The position numbers and the translations under genes are program-made. A DNA stretch of 64,000 nucleotides. Source: Pomacea canaliculata. Its lineage: Eukaryota; Mollusca; Gastropoda; Architaenioglossa; Ampullariidae. The stretch is from the NCBI RefSeq assembly GCF_003073045.1, contig NC_037596.1, positions 9,879,553 through 9,943,552 of the forward strand. The letters are read 5' to 3'. Numbering within the stretch: the first letter of the stretch is position 1; every line of letters begins with the position of its first letter. This document shows, piece by piece, positions 25,801 through 38,120 of the stretch. The notes under the pieces are model-generated. The model was not told the origin of the DNA. It did not search any database and saw nothing but the letters and a program-made list of their open reading frames with translations.

Positions 25801-28800
25801 AAATAAAACAGTGTATACATAGGGTCACAACCTTTTATGACCTGGTCTTCGTGAGATATGCCCTATCGTCAATACTGACAGAGTGAATGATAAAGGTTGT
25901 CTTGTCAGTGTTATTGTTCAACAGGTTCCAGTGTAAAAATCACGTGAGATATTTCTCCAGGCAATGATCACATCAAATCTAACCCTAACCCCTGTCACTT
26001 TAATTTTCCCCTTTAAAGCATCGGAGTTTTGTATCTTAATTCAATCTTATTTTTCTTACAGACTGACGATAAGACACTGCAAGCTAGACAGGACTTAACT
26101 TTTTATGACAGGTAAAAAAGGAAATAAGCGTAAAAGTTCATGCAGCTCAATTCCTGTCTTTGCACGTCCACTTATTGTAATAACAGTAATTGGATCGAAT
26201 ATTTAACACCTTGTCTTGAGCAAGATGAGGAATTTAATAAGTGGGATATATAGACCTTCCCTAACTCTAATCCTTCCCCATAAGATCGATGACACCATGA
26301 GGGGAAAACTCCGTAAAGTTTCTTTACGCGTTTTTGACCTTTGACACGATTATGTTAGGATCTGTCCATCTCTTGGGGAGAGTTGTTACGTGTAGCGCAC
26401 GGCGAATAAAAATTCTATAGACCTGGAGTGTCTTAAATCATATGATATTGCTAAAATGTCTTAGTCCGTAGCTCTTTTACTCAAAAAGATACACTGCATG
26501 AAAAACAACTGAAACAAAATGTTGTTTGGTTGATAATGCGGATTAAAACTATGCAAAACTAGACACACAGGAGAGACATAAATCACACAGCTTCTTTGTT
26601 ATCGAATGTAAAGACCAAGTCAGCAAATGTCAACTGCGATAGTTTGCTACTCTTACTTCGATTCAGGCGAAAAGCACTTCCTTCCCTTGTAAACTCGTAC
26701 CTAACAGCACAATATACTGGGTTATGAGCTTCTGACCTGCACTTTGACCTCTTCACGCCACGTCATCTGCCTTAACTCTTACAAAAATTAAAAAAGTTGA
26801 ACCAGTCTCATTTATCCTCGTAGCCGTTACCTCAAACGTCTGCTTCACCCCAAAGCATACATAGTACAGATTCATAGACACGCACAGGTTCCAGTAGTCT
26901 CTGACTATTCAAGAATAAAGTATGACAATAATTAGCACCAGGTGGAGAAAAAATATAAAATAAAAAGTGTTTTCATTCATACCATTAAAATTGAGATTTG
27001 TCCATAATCTGAGGAATGTCGATAAAAAATGTTGGTTTCGTTGACAAGAAAGACAACAAATTTCATTTCATGTGTTTTCATAGTGTTGGTCATGCTAATT
27101 ACTCTTCCAGGTTTAATATCTCTAGTGTGTATTTAGATGTTTTTAAATGTATCTTTCTTGTTGAGAGAGAGAGAGTGTGTGTGTTTTAAGCCCACCCATT
27201 TTCATAAAATAAAACTGCATCTTTTTTGATATCATTGCGTGATTTTATATCTTCATTCACATTGAGTACTGTTATTCTAAATCTTAGACTTATCTGATTT
27301 GCAGACACTATTACCTAAAGTGCTAATTTTCATCGGTCATGCTTTCTTTATACAAATATAGATCAAGATTGGAGCCACCCACTTTCACAGGGAAGCCAAT
27401 GCTGGGTAACCGGAAGTTACAGCTACGACAAACTTCCGATTGGAAACTACAGCACCCTCCTACGGCTTTTCTAAGGGCACAAAAAAAGAGCCTAGCAAAA
27501 TTTCCGCAAAGCCTTAAGTAGTTTACTACTTATTTCCCCATCTTCTGATTACACTCTTTTTGTATCTGTGTGTGTGTTTTCGTGTTCGCACGACGTAGTC
27601 TTTACTGTTTGTGTACTCTATTGATGTTAGCTTATGTTTACATATGCCAATATCCTATTATATCATTGTGGTTTAATAAATGTTTTACTGTTGAGCGTAA
27701 AACTTCTGTGCACTCCAAGATTATTTCATCGAGAAAGTGGAGACTATTATTACTTAAAACAAAATAAATACATTTCTTTCTTTATAATGCTATCGGCAAA
27801 GCTAACATAGAAAAAAAAAATATCTTCAGCTAGGCAAGATTTAAACAGATGGACTAATAACACATGACCCTTGAAGATGATCTACACAGTTAAGGTCAGT
27901 TTTTGACTCATTTGGAAGAGACCTCCACAAGCTAGGGATAAGCTTCAGAGTTGGGAGGACTGAACATCAGATAGAGAAGTTCCCTATGATTGTTCACTGG
28001 TGTTTACAGCTCACCATCAAAACTGTCTACAGTACACAAAGTCAAGTACTGATCCTAGTTTAAAGTAACCTACATCCTTAGCTGACATGACTAGAAAGTT
28101 CGTGAGTTTATTACTACCGGGATTAATCTCAGATTTAACATCTGGCTCGAAGCTTGCTAATGATAATGACTAATTATCTTCGATATTTCCTGAAGGGTAT
28201 TCGGGGGAAATACCGGTGCATCTGAGCTATGCGTAGGATGAGAAATAAGACATTTTAATGCCACTTTATGGTTCCTTGTTAGAGCACTCTTAAAATATAG
28301 GAAACATTTTATTTCTAAGTTTTACTTCATTAAATTTAGTATAGTTTCTGTTCTTCGTTCTTACTTCATGTCTTTGTTGCAAACAGAAGTGTAAATTGAT
28401 GAATTGCCTTCAGCCCTTGTTACTTTCGGGAGCCACACAATAAGCCATTCATCGTTTCTTTATCTACTGCTCTCTCTTCTTGTACTTCTATCTCTCACAC
28501 AGTCCTTCACTCTTCTCAACATTCTTTGTGTCAACATCATCTCAACCATCATCATTAACAAAACACAATAGCAGTAAAGAAGGTTGGTTTTTAGGACACA
28601 TTTTGAAGTATTATGAAAGGAAGTTGGCTAGGTTTAACAATGCCTTCCTGTTTAGAGAAAAAAGTTTTCGAAACTTGCAGGCGGAACATAGTTAATATAA
28701 TAAGTAAGTGCAACGGTTTTACCTCAGTGATGTTTTGAAAGATCTGATAGTTCATCTCCTCCTTATTGTCACCAAAGATAGTAAATATTAGTATTTAGTA

Positions 28801-29921
28801 CCTTTGCTGTCACATGGTCTACAAAGAGTTTCGTATCTCGAATTGTTTTCCTTTTTAACTACTGTTCACTGAGAAGTCGTTTTGAAAAGTTCACAATGTT
28901 AAAAATGTAAGAAAACAGACATCAACATTTTCAAGTAATATTCTATAGTAAATGATGCTTTTAACATTTTGACATTCTAGTAAATCTCTTTCATTTCTAT
29001 TTTTCTTTGAATATAACTAACCTGTTGGCACTTCTCTATTTCTCTTTTAGATATTCACTTGTGACACGTAGAAGTGTCTGCTTAGCACTAAGTCCACTTT
29101 CATGTACTTCATGTGTACATTGAATAGCACAAGTAAAACAGAACTGATAAGTTTCCTTCTTGTAAATAAATAACTATATTCTATGCTGAATACTTGACAA
29201 GTTACTTTGATTGTTTACATTGACCAATTCTTTAAACTCCATATGTAATTATATGAGCATATGAATATATATATATATGAACTTTGAGGTGAAATTATTC
29301 TTAACTAAATCTCCAAAGTCTCCAGTTTAACAGATAAGACTAGCGGAAATGGGAAAATAAAGTAATTACAAATTCCATTTCATGTTGGGGAAGAGTAAAT
29401 GTTGGACAACATCAGCACAGATCTTCTTGTGGAAATTTTCAGTGAAAACCTGTCGAAAGTGAAGATCAAACTCCCACGTTAATTCAGGCCTGAGCTGTGC
29501 ACGTGACCTATCTCCCCGCTCTGAGCTCAGGTCAGCTCAAGGTGATTACTGCCGGTATTAGTCTTTCTAAGAGGTTGTATGATAACAGGATCAAACTTCC
29601 TTAACATTCACTGCCATGTTTAATATATTCTCAAGTGTCTTCCTAGCTAAATAAAAAGTTTCCACAGCCTCACATGTCTGTCATTTATGTACCATTAAGA
29701 ATGTCATATAACGCATCATAGCAATTATGCCGAAAGACTAAATCAGATGCAACAATCTTAAAAAGCCCTCTGATCTGCACGTAAATTGGGTCCTCAAGTG
29801 ATTTCATATAATGGTTCATTTGACTGAATTTATAGCTCATGCACAGTTATCTCCCTTGTTAATAACACTCAGGTGGTCTATTATTCACTCATACGCGCGC
29901 GCACACACACACGCCTATGTC
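22824..29921. other. 7-kb intergenic stretch between the cassettes
   Basis: AT-rich DNA downstream of receptor B. It holds GT/GA microsatellites (23728-23910), a possible retroelement tail ending AAATTCAATTCAATTTTC near 24080-24105, and only short ORFs without domains. I see no gene here. Confidence 0.5.
23728..23910. repeat. GT/GA-rich microsatellite
   Basis: Runs of TG with GTGCG interruptions followed by a GA run. Antisense ORFs rich in THTHTH arise from it and are not genes. Confidence 0.8.
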
Positions 29922-32900
29922 TTAATCGTTTGATTTTCTGCCAGTGGCAGGGAAAGCATCTGCCATCAGGCGAAGTGTGCAGTACTCTGTCTCCTCGTGT
30001 GTGGGCGGTGGGTGACACCTCACACCATTGCCGACATCAAAGGCGGGGAAGGTGTAAAGAAGTCCTGCCGAGTTGAGCCACCTGCCGTCATCGGCTGTAT
30101 GAGAACGTGAGGCAGGACTGCGAGCATCCAACTGGACATAATCCTCATCTTGTGCTGAATGTGGGCAGATAATATTCTGGTAATCGCCTAAGTCATCGCT
30201 ATTATTCTTGGAGTCTTCTGTAAAGTAATCCTGAAAATGTATAAAATTACCGTGTATGAATTTCCCGCTCAAATATATTTTAACGAACGTTTATTCCTCT
30301 CAGATTTCAACATTTTCTTGTCACACTATCAATGTGAACTACATTTAAAATCAAGCGGCAATGAATGGCAATGTAAAGAATGATACGAAAAAGCATTAGC
30401 TGCCTGCTTAGTGCATGCATGAGTCATATACTGACCAGGAAGGAGAGTTTGGAAGTTCGAAACAACAGCTGTGTGCCTAAGCTAAGTGATTCTTTGTTTT
30501 GATGTTTACTTGCCAGCACATCATGAACTGACTGTCAGTGGGTAGAAACTTCTCTTACGTCTGTCTACTCCCTTAATAAAAACTGTGCCTGGGCCGTTTT
30601 CCTCATTTATTCATGCATTCTTTGTTTTCACATGCGCGCGCGTGCACACACACACACAAGCTAAACTAACCTCTTTCCTTCGATCTGCACACATACAATT
30701 TTCTTAGGGGTTAGCCAGATAAGCATAGAATACAAGAATTTTGCAATGCCTTAAGTACCTTTGCAGCTTAATAAACGTTTACCTTATAACAACACAATTA
30801 TCACAATAAAATTGATAACATTATATAAAATCTTTAAAGCTTCAGTACTCAGAACAGTTGTGTACATCAAGCAAACCAGAAATGAACCCCATTCTATTTA
30901 TTAAAGTAGCCTGGAGACTACATATCTTTTGCTATCTAGATAATGCAGTCTTCTAAGTGCTTTAATGTCAGGAAACATAGTTACCATATTTTGTTTTCGA
31001 AGTTTTATTGTCCAACTTGGCGTTATCACACCTACCAGCAGATTTGGTGCCCGCTTTGTCAACAACAGCATATACTACTTCACAGGCTGGTGGGAATTGC
31101 AATGCTGAAATACATGAAACAAAAATCAAAAATTGTTTTAAACGAACACATAAATGATTGAAAAGCAGATGAATTAACTCTATACATTGCCTTTATGAAG
31201 TTATTTACAAGGAGTTAAAAGGGATGCAAATGGGGTTTAGGGATATACATCAGAGCATTGTACTGATGTATACCGTAACTTTGGCAGTCACATGGTAGAA
31301 ATGAACCCAGACTACATCTCTGGGGAGTAGTATCTAACGCATGACAAATCATGATAAAAATGTAGCCTCATATTTCTTCCTGTATTTTTTGAAAATGTCG
31401 TTTATCTTCACAACGAAGATGTCTATTGTTGTAGAGCATGTAGTGGTACTAAACTACAAGAACAGTTGTAATACGTTCACAATTTCAGTGTGCTTTTGTT
31501 TAACCACTTAATTTATAACTTGAATGTAATTGGTCTAGGCCTATCAACTTACCCGGCTTGTTTATTTTTTTGATTTGTTCTCCTGGTTCAGCGATGTGAG
31601 CTGGTCGAGTATTTTCCTTTCGCTTTGTCTTGTTCACTACAGCATACAGGGGTGTCTGACAGGGCTCCGGCTGTGATGTGCCGGGGATTTCCTCAGCTTC
31701 GGAGACGCGTACCTTGAGTGGAACTGGAAGTTGATTAAATTTTAGGGGTGGCTCTAGGGAATCCAGGACAGCATCACTCTCTGACAAGCAACAGATTTGA
31801 TGACTCATCAGGTAGCTTTCATAGACCTCGCCAAAAAAGTCTATTCTGCACGAGCTAATACTCCTGGTATTCTACAGACACGAGTGGCAGCAAAATCGAC
31901 TGCTGCTTCAACGCGATTGACTTGTTGTTTCTGTATACTTGGCTGGCGGAGGTCTACATTTTCGGAAGTCACTCTTTAGTCCAAACGATAACGAACGCTT
32001 TGTTGTCGCTCTCTGCTGTTCAAGTTTAGGCTGAGACTGCTAAACACATATTTAATAGCTAAATAGACAACACGCGACATCATAGAAGTTGCAGAAATTA
32101 TCACTTGGACACCTTCCTCACTCATAATGTCATTAAACTATCATTGAACAGATTGACATCTACCTTTTTAGTTTTCAAAGAAATAAAGCAGTTGACAGAA
32201 ACGAAACGAATGAAAAGATGAGACAAAAAAAACCAAAAAAAAAAAACAAACCCAAAAATATAGTGGCAGAGCATCCCTGTAATTGCCTTACGAGTTCTAA
32301 AAGGCAACCAGTAGGCTTCAAGAAGAAATCAACAAGGACAATATCATTAATTTTCAATCAAACCTCGTGAGTTTCTTTTACACTGATTACCAGATTTCAA
32401 GTGAAAAAAAGATAAGGGGAGAAGAAACCTAATATTATCAAGATCCTAATCTGCCAAACTTTATCAGAAATATGTAAAGGGGACAGCAAACAACATGAAC
32501 TCTGAGAAATTGATAATGATTACAGCATCATGTGACAAATATTTACCTTAATTTTTGTGTCGTTTGAACATGTTCAAATTAGACTAGAAAATAGTGTTAA
32601 CCATACCTTTACTTTTCTTAATTTTCCTCATTACAACGATTAGTACAGCGATTGAGAAGATAAAAACGACGACACACACAACAGCAACAGGCAGGGTAAG
32701 ATTGTAGGATTCCAAGTCCTCCTGGTGAGCTAGAGAACAAGTGAAAATAACGTATCTAATATATTCATAGCAATGCACAAAATATATCTTCATATACCGT
32801 AAACAAAATGTTAATTAAAGAATAAATACTTTTGAGAATTGGATCGAAAGAATGTGTAAGAAAAGAGACTGGAAAGAAAAAGAAAAATTCTGATACTTTT

Positions 32901-35900
32901 ATTTACCCCATCAGTCTTGACCAATCTTAAGTGTCGACTTGGGACTAGCCACAAAAAGTTTTTTAGTTCCCGCGCAGTGTTTGTAACCTGAGGGCGTTCC
33001 TCGTTTTCTTTGAAGGTTTTAGTATTTAGAACAGTTTACCGTCCCTTTGTTCCATTTCTTACAGTCGTCAAAATCCGTTTTAAGGGCTAATTTCATTTGG
33101 GAGTACCTTCAGGCACCTGTTTGTAGGGCTAGACTAGTTCGGTCTAATATCGCACTAAAATGGTTAAAAAGCAAACCTATGATCTTTTTCCTTGCATGCA
33201 TAGTTTCTCGATGGAGAAGTTCGTATGTTTTTCTCAGACTTTGTTTCTAAAGGCAGATTTGTCGTTTAGAGTACTATTGCTACTGGTTACAGTTTGACTG
33301 GCTGTTTTCTCTCGTGTGAGAACTTTATATTTTTAGGTACGTGTCTCTATCATCTTGCTATAATTCCCACTTCTCACAACACATCTGCAGCAAATATGCT
33401 TTCGTATGCGTTTACTTTCAACATAGTTTTTGACAACCAATCTCATAAACTCTCTCAGGACGGATCTTCTCTTCGCATTGCAGTTTAATGTATGATGGCA
33501 ATCGCCCGAGAGAACGATAAAAAAGGAGAATTTGTATGATGTCGCCTACCAATTAATAATGATAATGATGATAATAAGAATGATGATAATAATGGCGATG
33601 ATGATGATGATTGCTCACCAAAGCTTATTACGACGGTGAAGTTCTCATCGCCAACCTTATTTATGAGCTGCACCTTGTACGAATCATTTGACCTGGAAGG
33701 AGTTTTGGATACAGTCAGAGTGCAAGTGAATAAGTAACGGTACATTTTACTGGGCTTGCAGGTGATGTTTATCAAAGAGCCTTCAGCATTATCGTCGGTA
33801 CTTTCACTATGGTCCATCCAGGATCTTACTAACCCCACACGATACTCGTGTGGCACTGGATTCGCGATGACATCAAAATGAACTTTCCCTTGTTGGTTTA
33901 CAATGTGTACCAGAAGATGCGTAGAAGAACGACTTCGCGGCTTACCTGTCAAATACATAAAACGGTGCATATACGAAACCACACAAACACATACACGTAG
34001 ACATAGACTTAAAACAACATACCACGCATCGAGGTATAATCAAGATGCTCAAAGGATGATGGTGATTGTGTGATGAATTACATTAAAAAAATCACAAAAT
34101 ACTTTAAAAGACCTTACGAACTATTTCGTTCACGTACAAATAACTTTCAAAAGTGGTGAGTAATATTTTATTAAGAATAACAAACCACTGTCACTTGAAA
34201 ACGTGTTGTAAATTTTTCCTTACACAGGACATCAATGTCGACAATGGCCGAGGTGGTCTCCCCTGACTGACGTGAAAACTCGTTCCACGCGGAGCAGTTG
34301 TAGGTGGCCGTGTCTTCACAGCGAGCGATGAAGGTGTGGTTGACAGGAGATGTGTCTTTAATGATAAGGGTGTTGTTGCCGTTGCTATAGATGGCGATTT
34401 CTGGCGTAGGTCGACCGTCTGATTCACACGACATGTTTACTTGCTGTCCTTCCTTTGTTGTCTTGTTTTGTTCGTCGCCATTCATTAAAATTTTCAAGGT
34501 TTTAACAGAATCTGTATACAGAATCGTGTAACTCAGAACATTAATGACTTTTTGACATTCGGAATAATTTTTGTAAGACACATATATTGGTTATTTAATC
34601 GTAATTGCTGGCGGGTAAGAGAGCTGCTATGAGAAATATTTCATGGTATGGACTAGTAAACAAGAAATATATAGATCTTCCAATCGAACAAACGGAAGAC
34701 CTACATAAAGATGATCGAGATGATTGTCATAAAATGTTTAAGATAAACTATTGATGTTACAAATAGCATTCTTTCTAAGCCTACTTTTAACTCTCTAAAC
34801 AGTTCAAGTGATAAGAAGTTCCCTTCGGAAGCTAAAGTTAAGAATCGCAACGCCACTTTCCCTCTCTTAAGATAAGTGTTTAATTCTCTCGCTTTGAACG
34901 ATGCCTGTTGGTTGAGTGAAGACAAACTGAACTCGAAAAGCAATCCTTAAAAAAAAGATTAATGTAGGTTATGGTGAAAAAGAGTTAAACTGGTAAAATG
35001 CTTTATATAATCAAGGAACAAAATCTAAAAGGGACGTATTAATATGAAAAAGACAATCACAGGGAAAATTATTCCATAAGAAACATTTTCCAAATTTTAT
35101 GATTTTGTGCATAAATACATCAGCGAAGTATGCAAACACGCACAAAGTGTATGTTTCCAAAGAGTAGTCAGAGACGCATATAAGGAATCGTTTACTTACA
35201 CCCCACATTGGCAGTGAAGTTTTCCCCTTTTATCTCCTCTGTTCCCCACTTTACATCACACCTGAACCAGGTATTTTCATGATCTTTTAAAGTCAAGGGC
35301 TGAGAATAGGACACCTGATTTTGTTGCTTTTCACTGCTAGCTGTCCACTGGTTTGTCTTGTTACCTCTGATCCACCTCAGACATGCAGCAGGTTGCCCCA
35401 AACTAACGGCACTGCAGGTACAGGTGACATCAGTATTCTCTAGCACGTAGGGTTGCGGAGCACACGACATGATTGGCAAGGTAGGGCGCTCTGCATGGGA
35501 CATGAAATATTTAGCATCCTATAAGTAAGACGAAGATTTGGCTTGTCTTCTCTCCCTCTTTCTCTCCCTCTTTCTCTCCCTCTTTCTCTCTCTCTCTCTC
35601 TCTCTCACCTCTCTCTCTCACACATAAACGTACACACATCTCATAAAACATAACGGTCACGGGATTGCAATATAATCTTCACATGAGCATATCACAAAGG
35701 AATTTAGTATTTAGTTTACGTAGTATAAAATATTTCATAAAGCCTGAGAGAAGTAGTTAGACTTGGTGCATCCTTAACAAATGGTGAAAGTGAATAATGT
35801 GTTAACAAAGTGGTAAGAAATTTCGGGTTTATGTTTCTAGCATTATGTTTGGAGTCCTTGCTGTTTGTACCAGTTGTAATCCAAATATCAGCAGCAAAGT

Positions 35901-38120
35901 TTGCCTGATATGTTCGTCCACCAGGTGAAACAGAGACATAAAACCTGTAGAGTCCTTCTTCTGCTGGCAGAGTCGTGTTGAACTGACAGGACCCTGTCAT
36001 CTTCATTTCGTTTTTCGCTATGTTCTCACTGGTGGGCGACGTGAGCATTGTGACTGTACCTAAACTTTCATTCTTTGACTGAAACAGAGTAAGCAAAGGA
36101 AGAAAGAATCTGTAATGACAGAAACAATCCAGCGGCTGAATTAATGTATCGAAGTTAATGAAACAGAAAACTGAATAAAAAGAAGGCACATTTAGATGGA
36201 ATATGTTTAAGCTAAGAATAGCTAACAACATTAATTATTTATTTGAAGTGACAAGCCCTATTTTATCCACTGTCCTTGTACTGTGTAATACTTTAGCTGC
36301 GAAGAAAACAAAATGGAATGCACAGTGCAAGTACTGACAGGAAGTTAAAATGAACTAATTTATTATTATTTCTCTTACTCTTGAAACCTATGGTATTTGT
36401 CCAGGGAAGTCTCACCTTAAATCAAAAGCCCCCTCCTATAATTGAAGGTTATCAAACATAGTGTAGGAGATTGTTTTTATTTTAGTTTTAAATACGATCG
36501 TCATTCGCTATAAATCTTATTACAATCTCTTTACAAAGACCAAAATTTCTTCCCACAGACATTTTTCCCACACCTTTCAAAGGAGTAAGATATCCCGTTC
36601 AATAGTAACCCAGCCTGCAAAGCTAGTGGGTTAGTAGTGGGACCCACTACTAACCCACTGGGGCCCATTACTAACCCACTAGCTTTGCAGGCTGGTTTAA
36701 GGCACACTGAATGAGGGATAAACAGCAATAAATATGAAAGCAGGAGAAAATATATGGGCACTGCCCTCACAAATGCTGGTCTCCAGATAAGTGAGAACTC
36801 TAACAATTACTTTCAGTTTCCTACTACTTTAAGGTCACTGGGCTACTTTGACCCCTTTATCATCATCATCGTCATCGTCATCATCATCATCTGACCGATA
36901 AAGCTGTCTACCCGGAGTAATAAAAATACAGCTGAATCACTTTGCATATATTTTAACGTGAGTAAAATGTAATTTGCAGATATTTTCACTGGCAGTAAAA
37001 AATAAAACACAGGACCAAATGCCATAATTAAATTGTACATACATATTTGTTACTAACTGAAAATATTCATTACTCACTCCGTGCTTTAGCAGAAAAATCT
37101 GGCAGGTGTAAAGTCCACGTGAGGAGTAGACACTGCCTATGATGCAAGAAACAGTCACGGACCATGATGCATTTACAGCTGAGCATATTACGAGCTCTGG
37201 GGGATCTGCAATAAAACTGCTCTGTGTCCTGTCAGCTCGTTTGCATTGCAGTTTGGTAAAACATTACTAAATTAAAGTTTACTTTTTCATGTACCGGCTG
37301 ATGAAACGAAAACAACAAAAGCCTAAACAGATCTCGAAAATACCACGCAACGTGTTGCGAATTTAAAACAAAAGTGTAAAGATGTCTATAGATATCTACA
37401 CTTGCATGAGAAATAAATGTAAAGCAAAATTTAATTAGTTTCAAAAATAGAACCGCTTACACACATAGTTGAGATCGCACCGAGCTACATTTATTGCCCC
37501 AGCCTCACCAACAGTACACTCAAGACTGCGATTCATCAACTCAACAGAGTCTGTGTGGTTCACAGCTTTGATGGTCAAGGAACTTGAGTGGCGAGGGTGA
37601 ATTATACTGAAAGTAAACAGCTTGTTGAAATTAATCATCTCGTGACAAACATGTTGGCATTCGGCTAATAAATTGGAGCGACTGGACCCTTGGTATCGTA
37701 ATCTCCACTGTACTCGTCCCTCAGCCGTGCAGATGAAGACAGTGTCTTGGTCAGCCAGCACTTCTCTCATCCCATCGTCACCACAGGGAGAGATGAGCAC
37801 GCCTGAATAAGTTTTTACATAAACTGTCAGTTTTTAAATTATATTACTAAATAAAAATACCCCCAAACACCTCTAAAATTCTGCATCTCTCCTTTTCTCG
37901 TGTGCAATATATAGCAACAGCTGCGTATTGGTAAATCATGTTTTCATTCTAATGTCAGTAACGTTTTAGTCACAGTGCAGTTTTCTTTGTCGCAGTCCCT
38001 TGCTTTTACTATTTTTTAATTTTTAAAACTTGCATTTTCGTGTCAAATATTGCTCATAAATTTACCTTCAACAACAGATAAACCAACAAGAAGCAAGACA
38101 GCCACAGTTCCCATTTGCAT
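29922..38120 (-). CDS. Five-Ig-domain type I membrane receptor with ITAM-like tail (paralogue B)
   Basis: Twelve-exon model: 38066-38120, 37461-37802, 37078-37205, 35871-36078, 35200-35490, 34224-34511, 33619-33945, 32607-32729, 31553-31723, 30985-31104, 30671-30684, 29922-30230; 2376 nt, 791 residues with no internal stop. The start is the first ATG of the signal-peptide exon (MQMGTVAVLLLVGLSVVE). Ig domains occupy about 19-132, 133-244, 245-341, 342-437 and 438-546. The transmembrane helix is about 559-580, followed by the stop-transfer run RKIKKSK. The tail carries Y614 (PLYAVV), Y656 (VVYAVV, ITIM-like), Y706 (YQNI), Y720 (YVQL) and Y772 (TEYCTL). Y706 and Y720 form YxxI-x10-YxxL, an ITAM-type spacing. 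Many N-glycosylation sequons lie in the ectodomain. An AT-rich TATA-like stretch lies about 80 nt upstream of the ATG. The closest general type is vertebrate IgSF immunoreceptors or Siglec-like proteins, but orthology cannot be claimed. Confidence 0.85.
30129..30182 (-). other. ITAM-like motif in receptor B tail
   Basis: The stretch encodes YQNI, ten residues, then YVQL (Y706 and Y720), matching YxxI/L-x6-12-YxxI/L. In family terms such pairs recruit tandem-SH2 kinases (Syk/ZAP-70 type) when phosphorylated. The equivalent positions of paralogue A (around 3108-3152) encode YQNI, then proline instead of the second tyrosine with identical spacing. Confidence 0.6.
30671..30684 (-). other. 14-nt microexon of receptor B
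   Basis: It has the same length and phase change as the microexon of receptor A at 3680-3693, flanked by a TGTGCAG acceptor and GTTAGT donor. It adds DRRKE and joins exon 30985-31104 (phase 1) to exon 29922-30230 (phase 0). Conservation of length and phase but not sequence argues for real use in both paralogues. Confidence 0.75.
33540..33615. repeat. GAT/AAT microsatellite abutting Ig5 donor of receptor B
   Basis: GATGATAATAA-type repeats end within about 5 bp of the donor of exon 33619-33945. Confidence 0.75.
35543..35620. repeat. CT microsatellite in receptor B intron
   Basis: Repeats of CTCCCTCTTT grade into pure CT, in the intron between the Ig2 and Ig3 exons. Confidence 0.85.
36610..36695. 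repeat. Palindromic element, copy 1
   Basis: Two arms of about 33 bp, CCAGCCTGCAAAGCTAGTGG and onward, are nearly perfect inverted repeats around a GGGACCCACTACTAACCC centre. A related palindrome is at 47951-48038. It lies in the intron that splits Ig2 of receptor B. It may be a minimal foldback MITE; class unknown. Confidence 0.75.

Noticed and set aside
26000..26020. CTAACCCTAACCCCT telomere-like string
   Set aside because: Too short and isolated to be an interstitial telomere.
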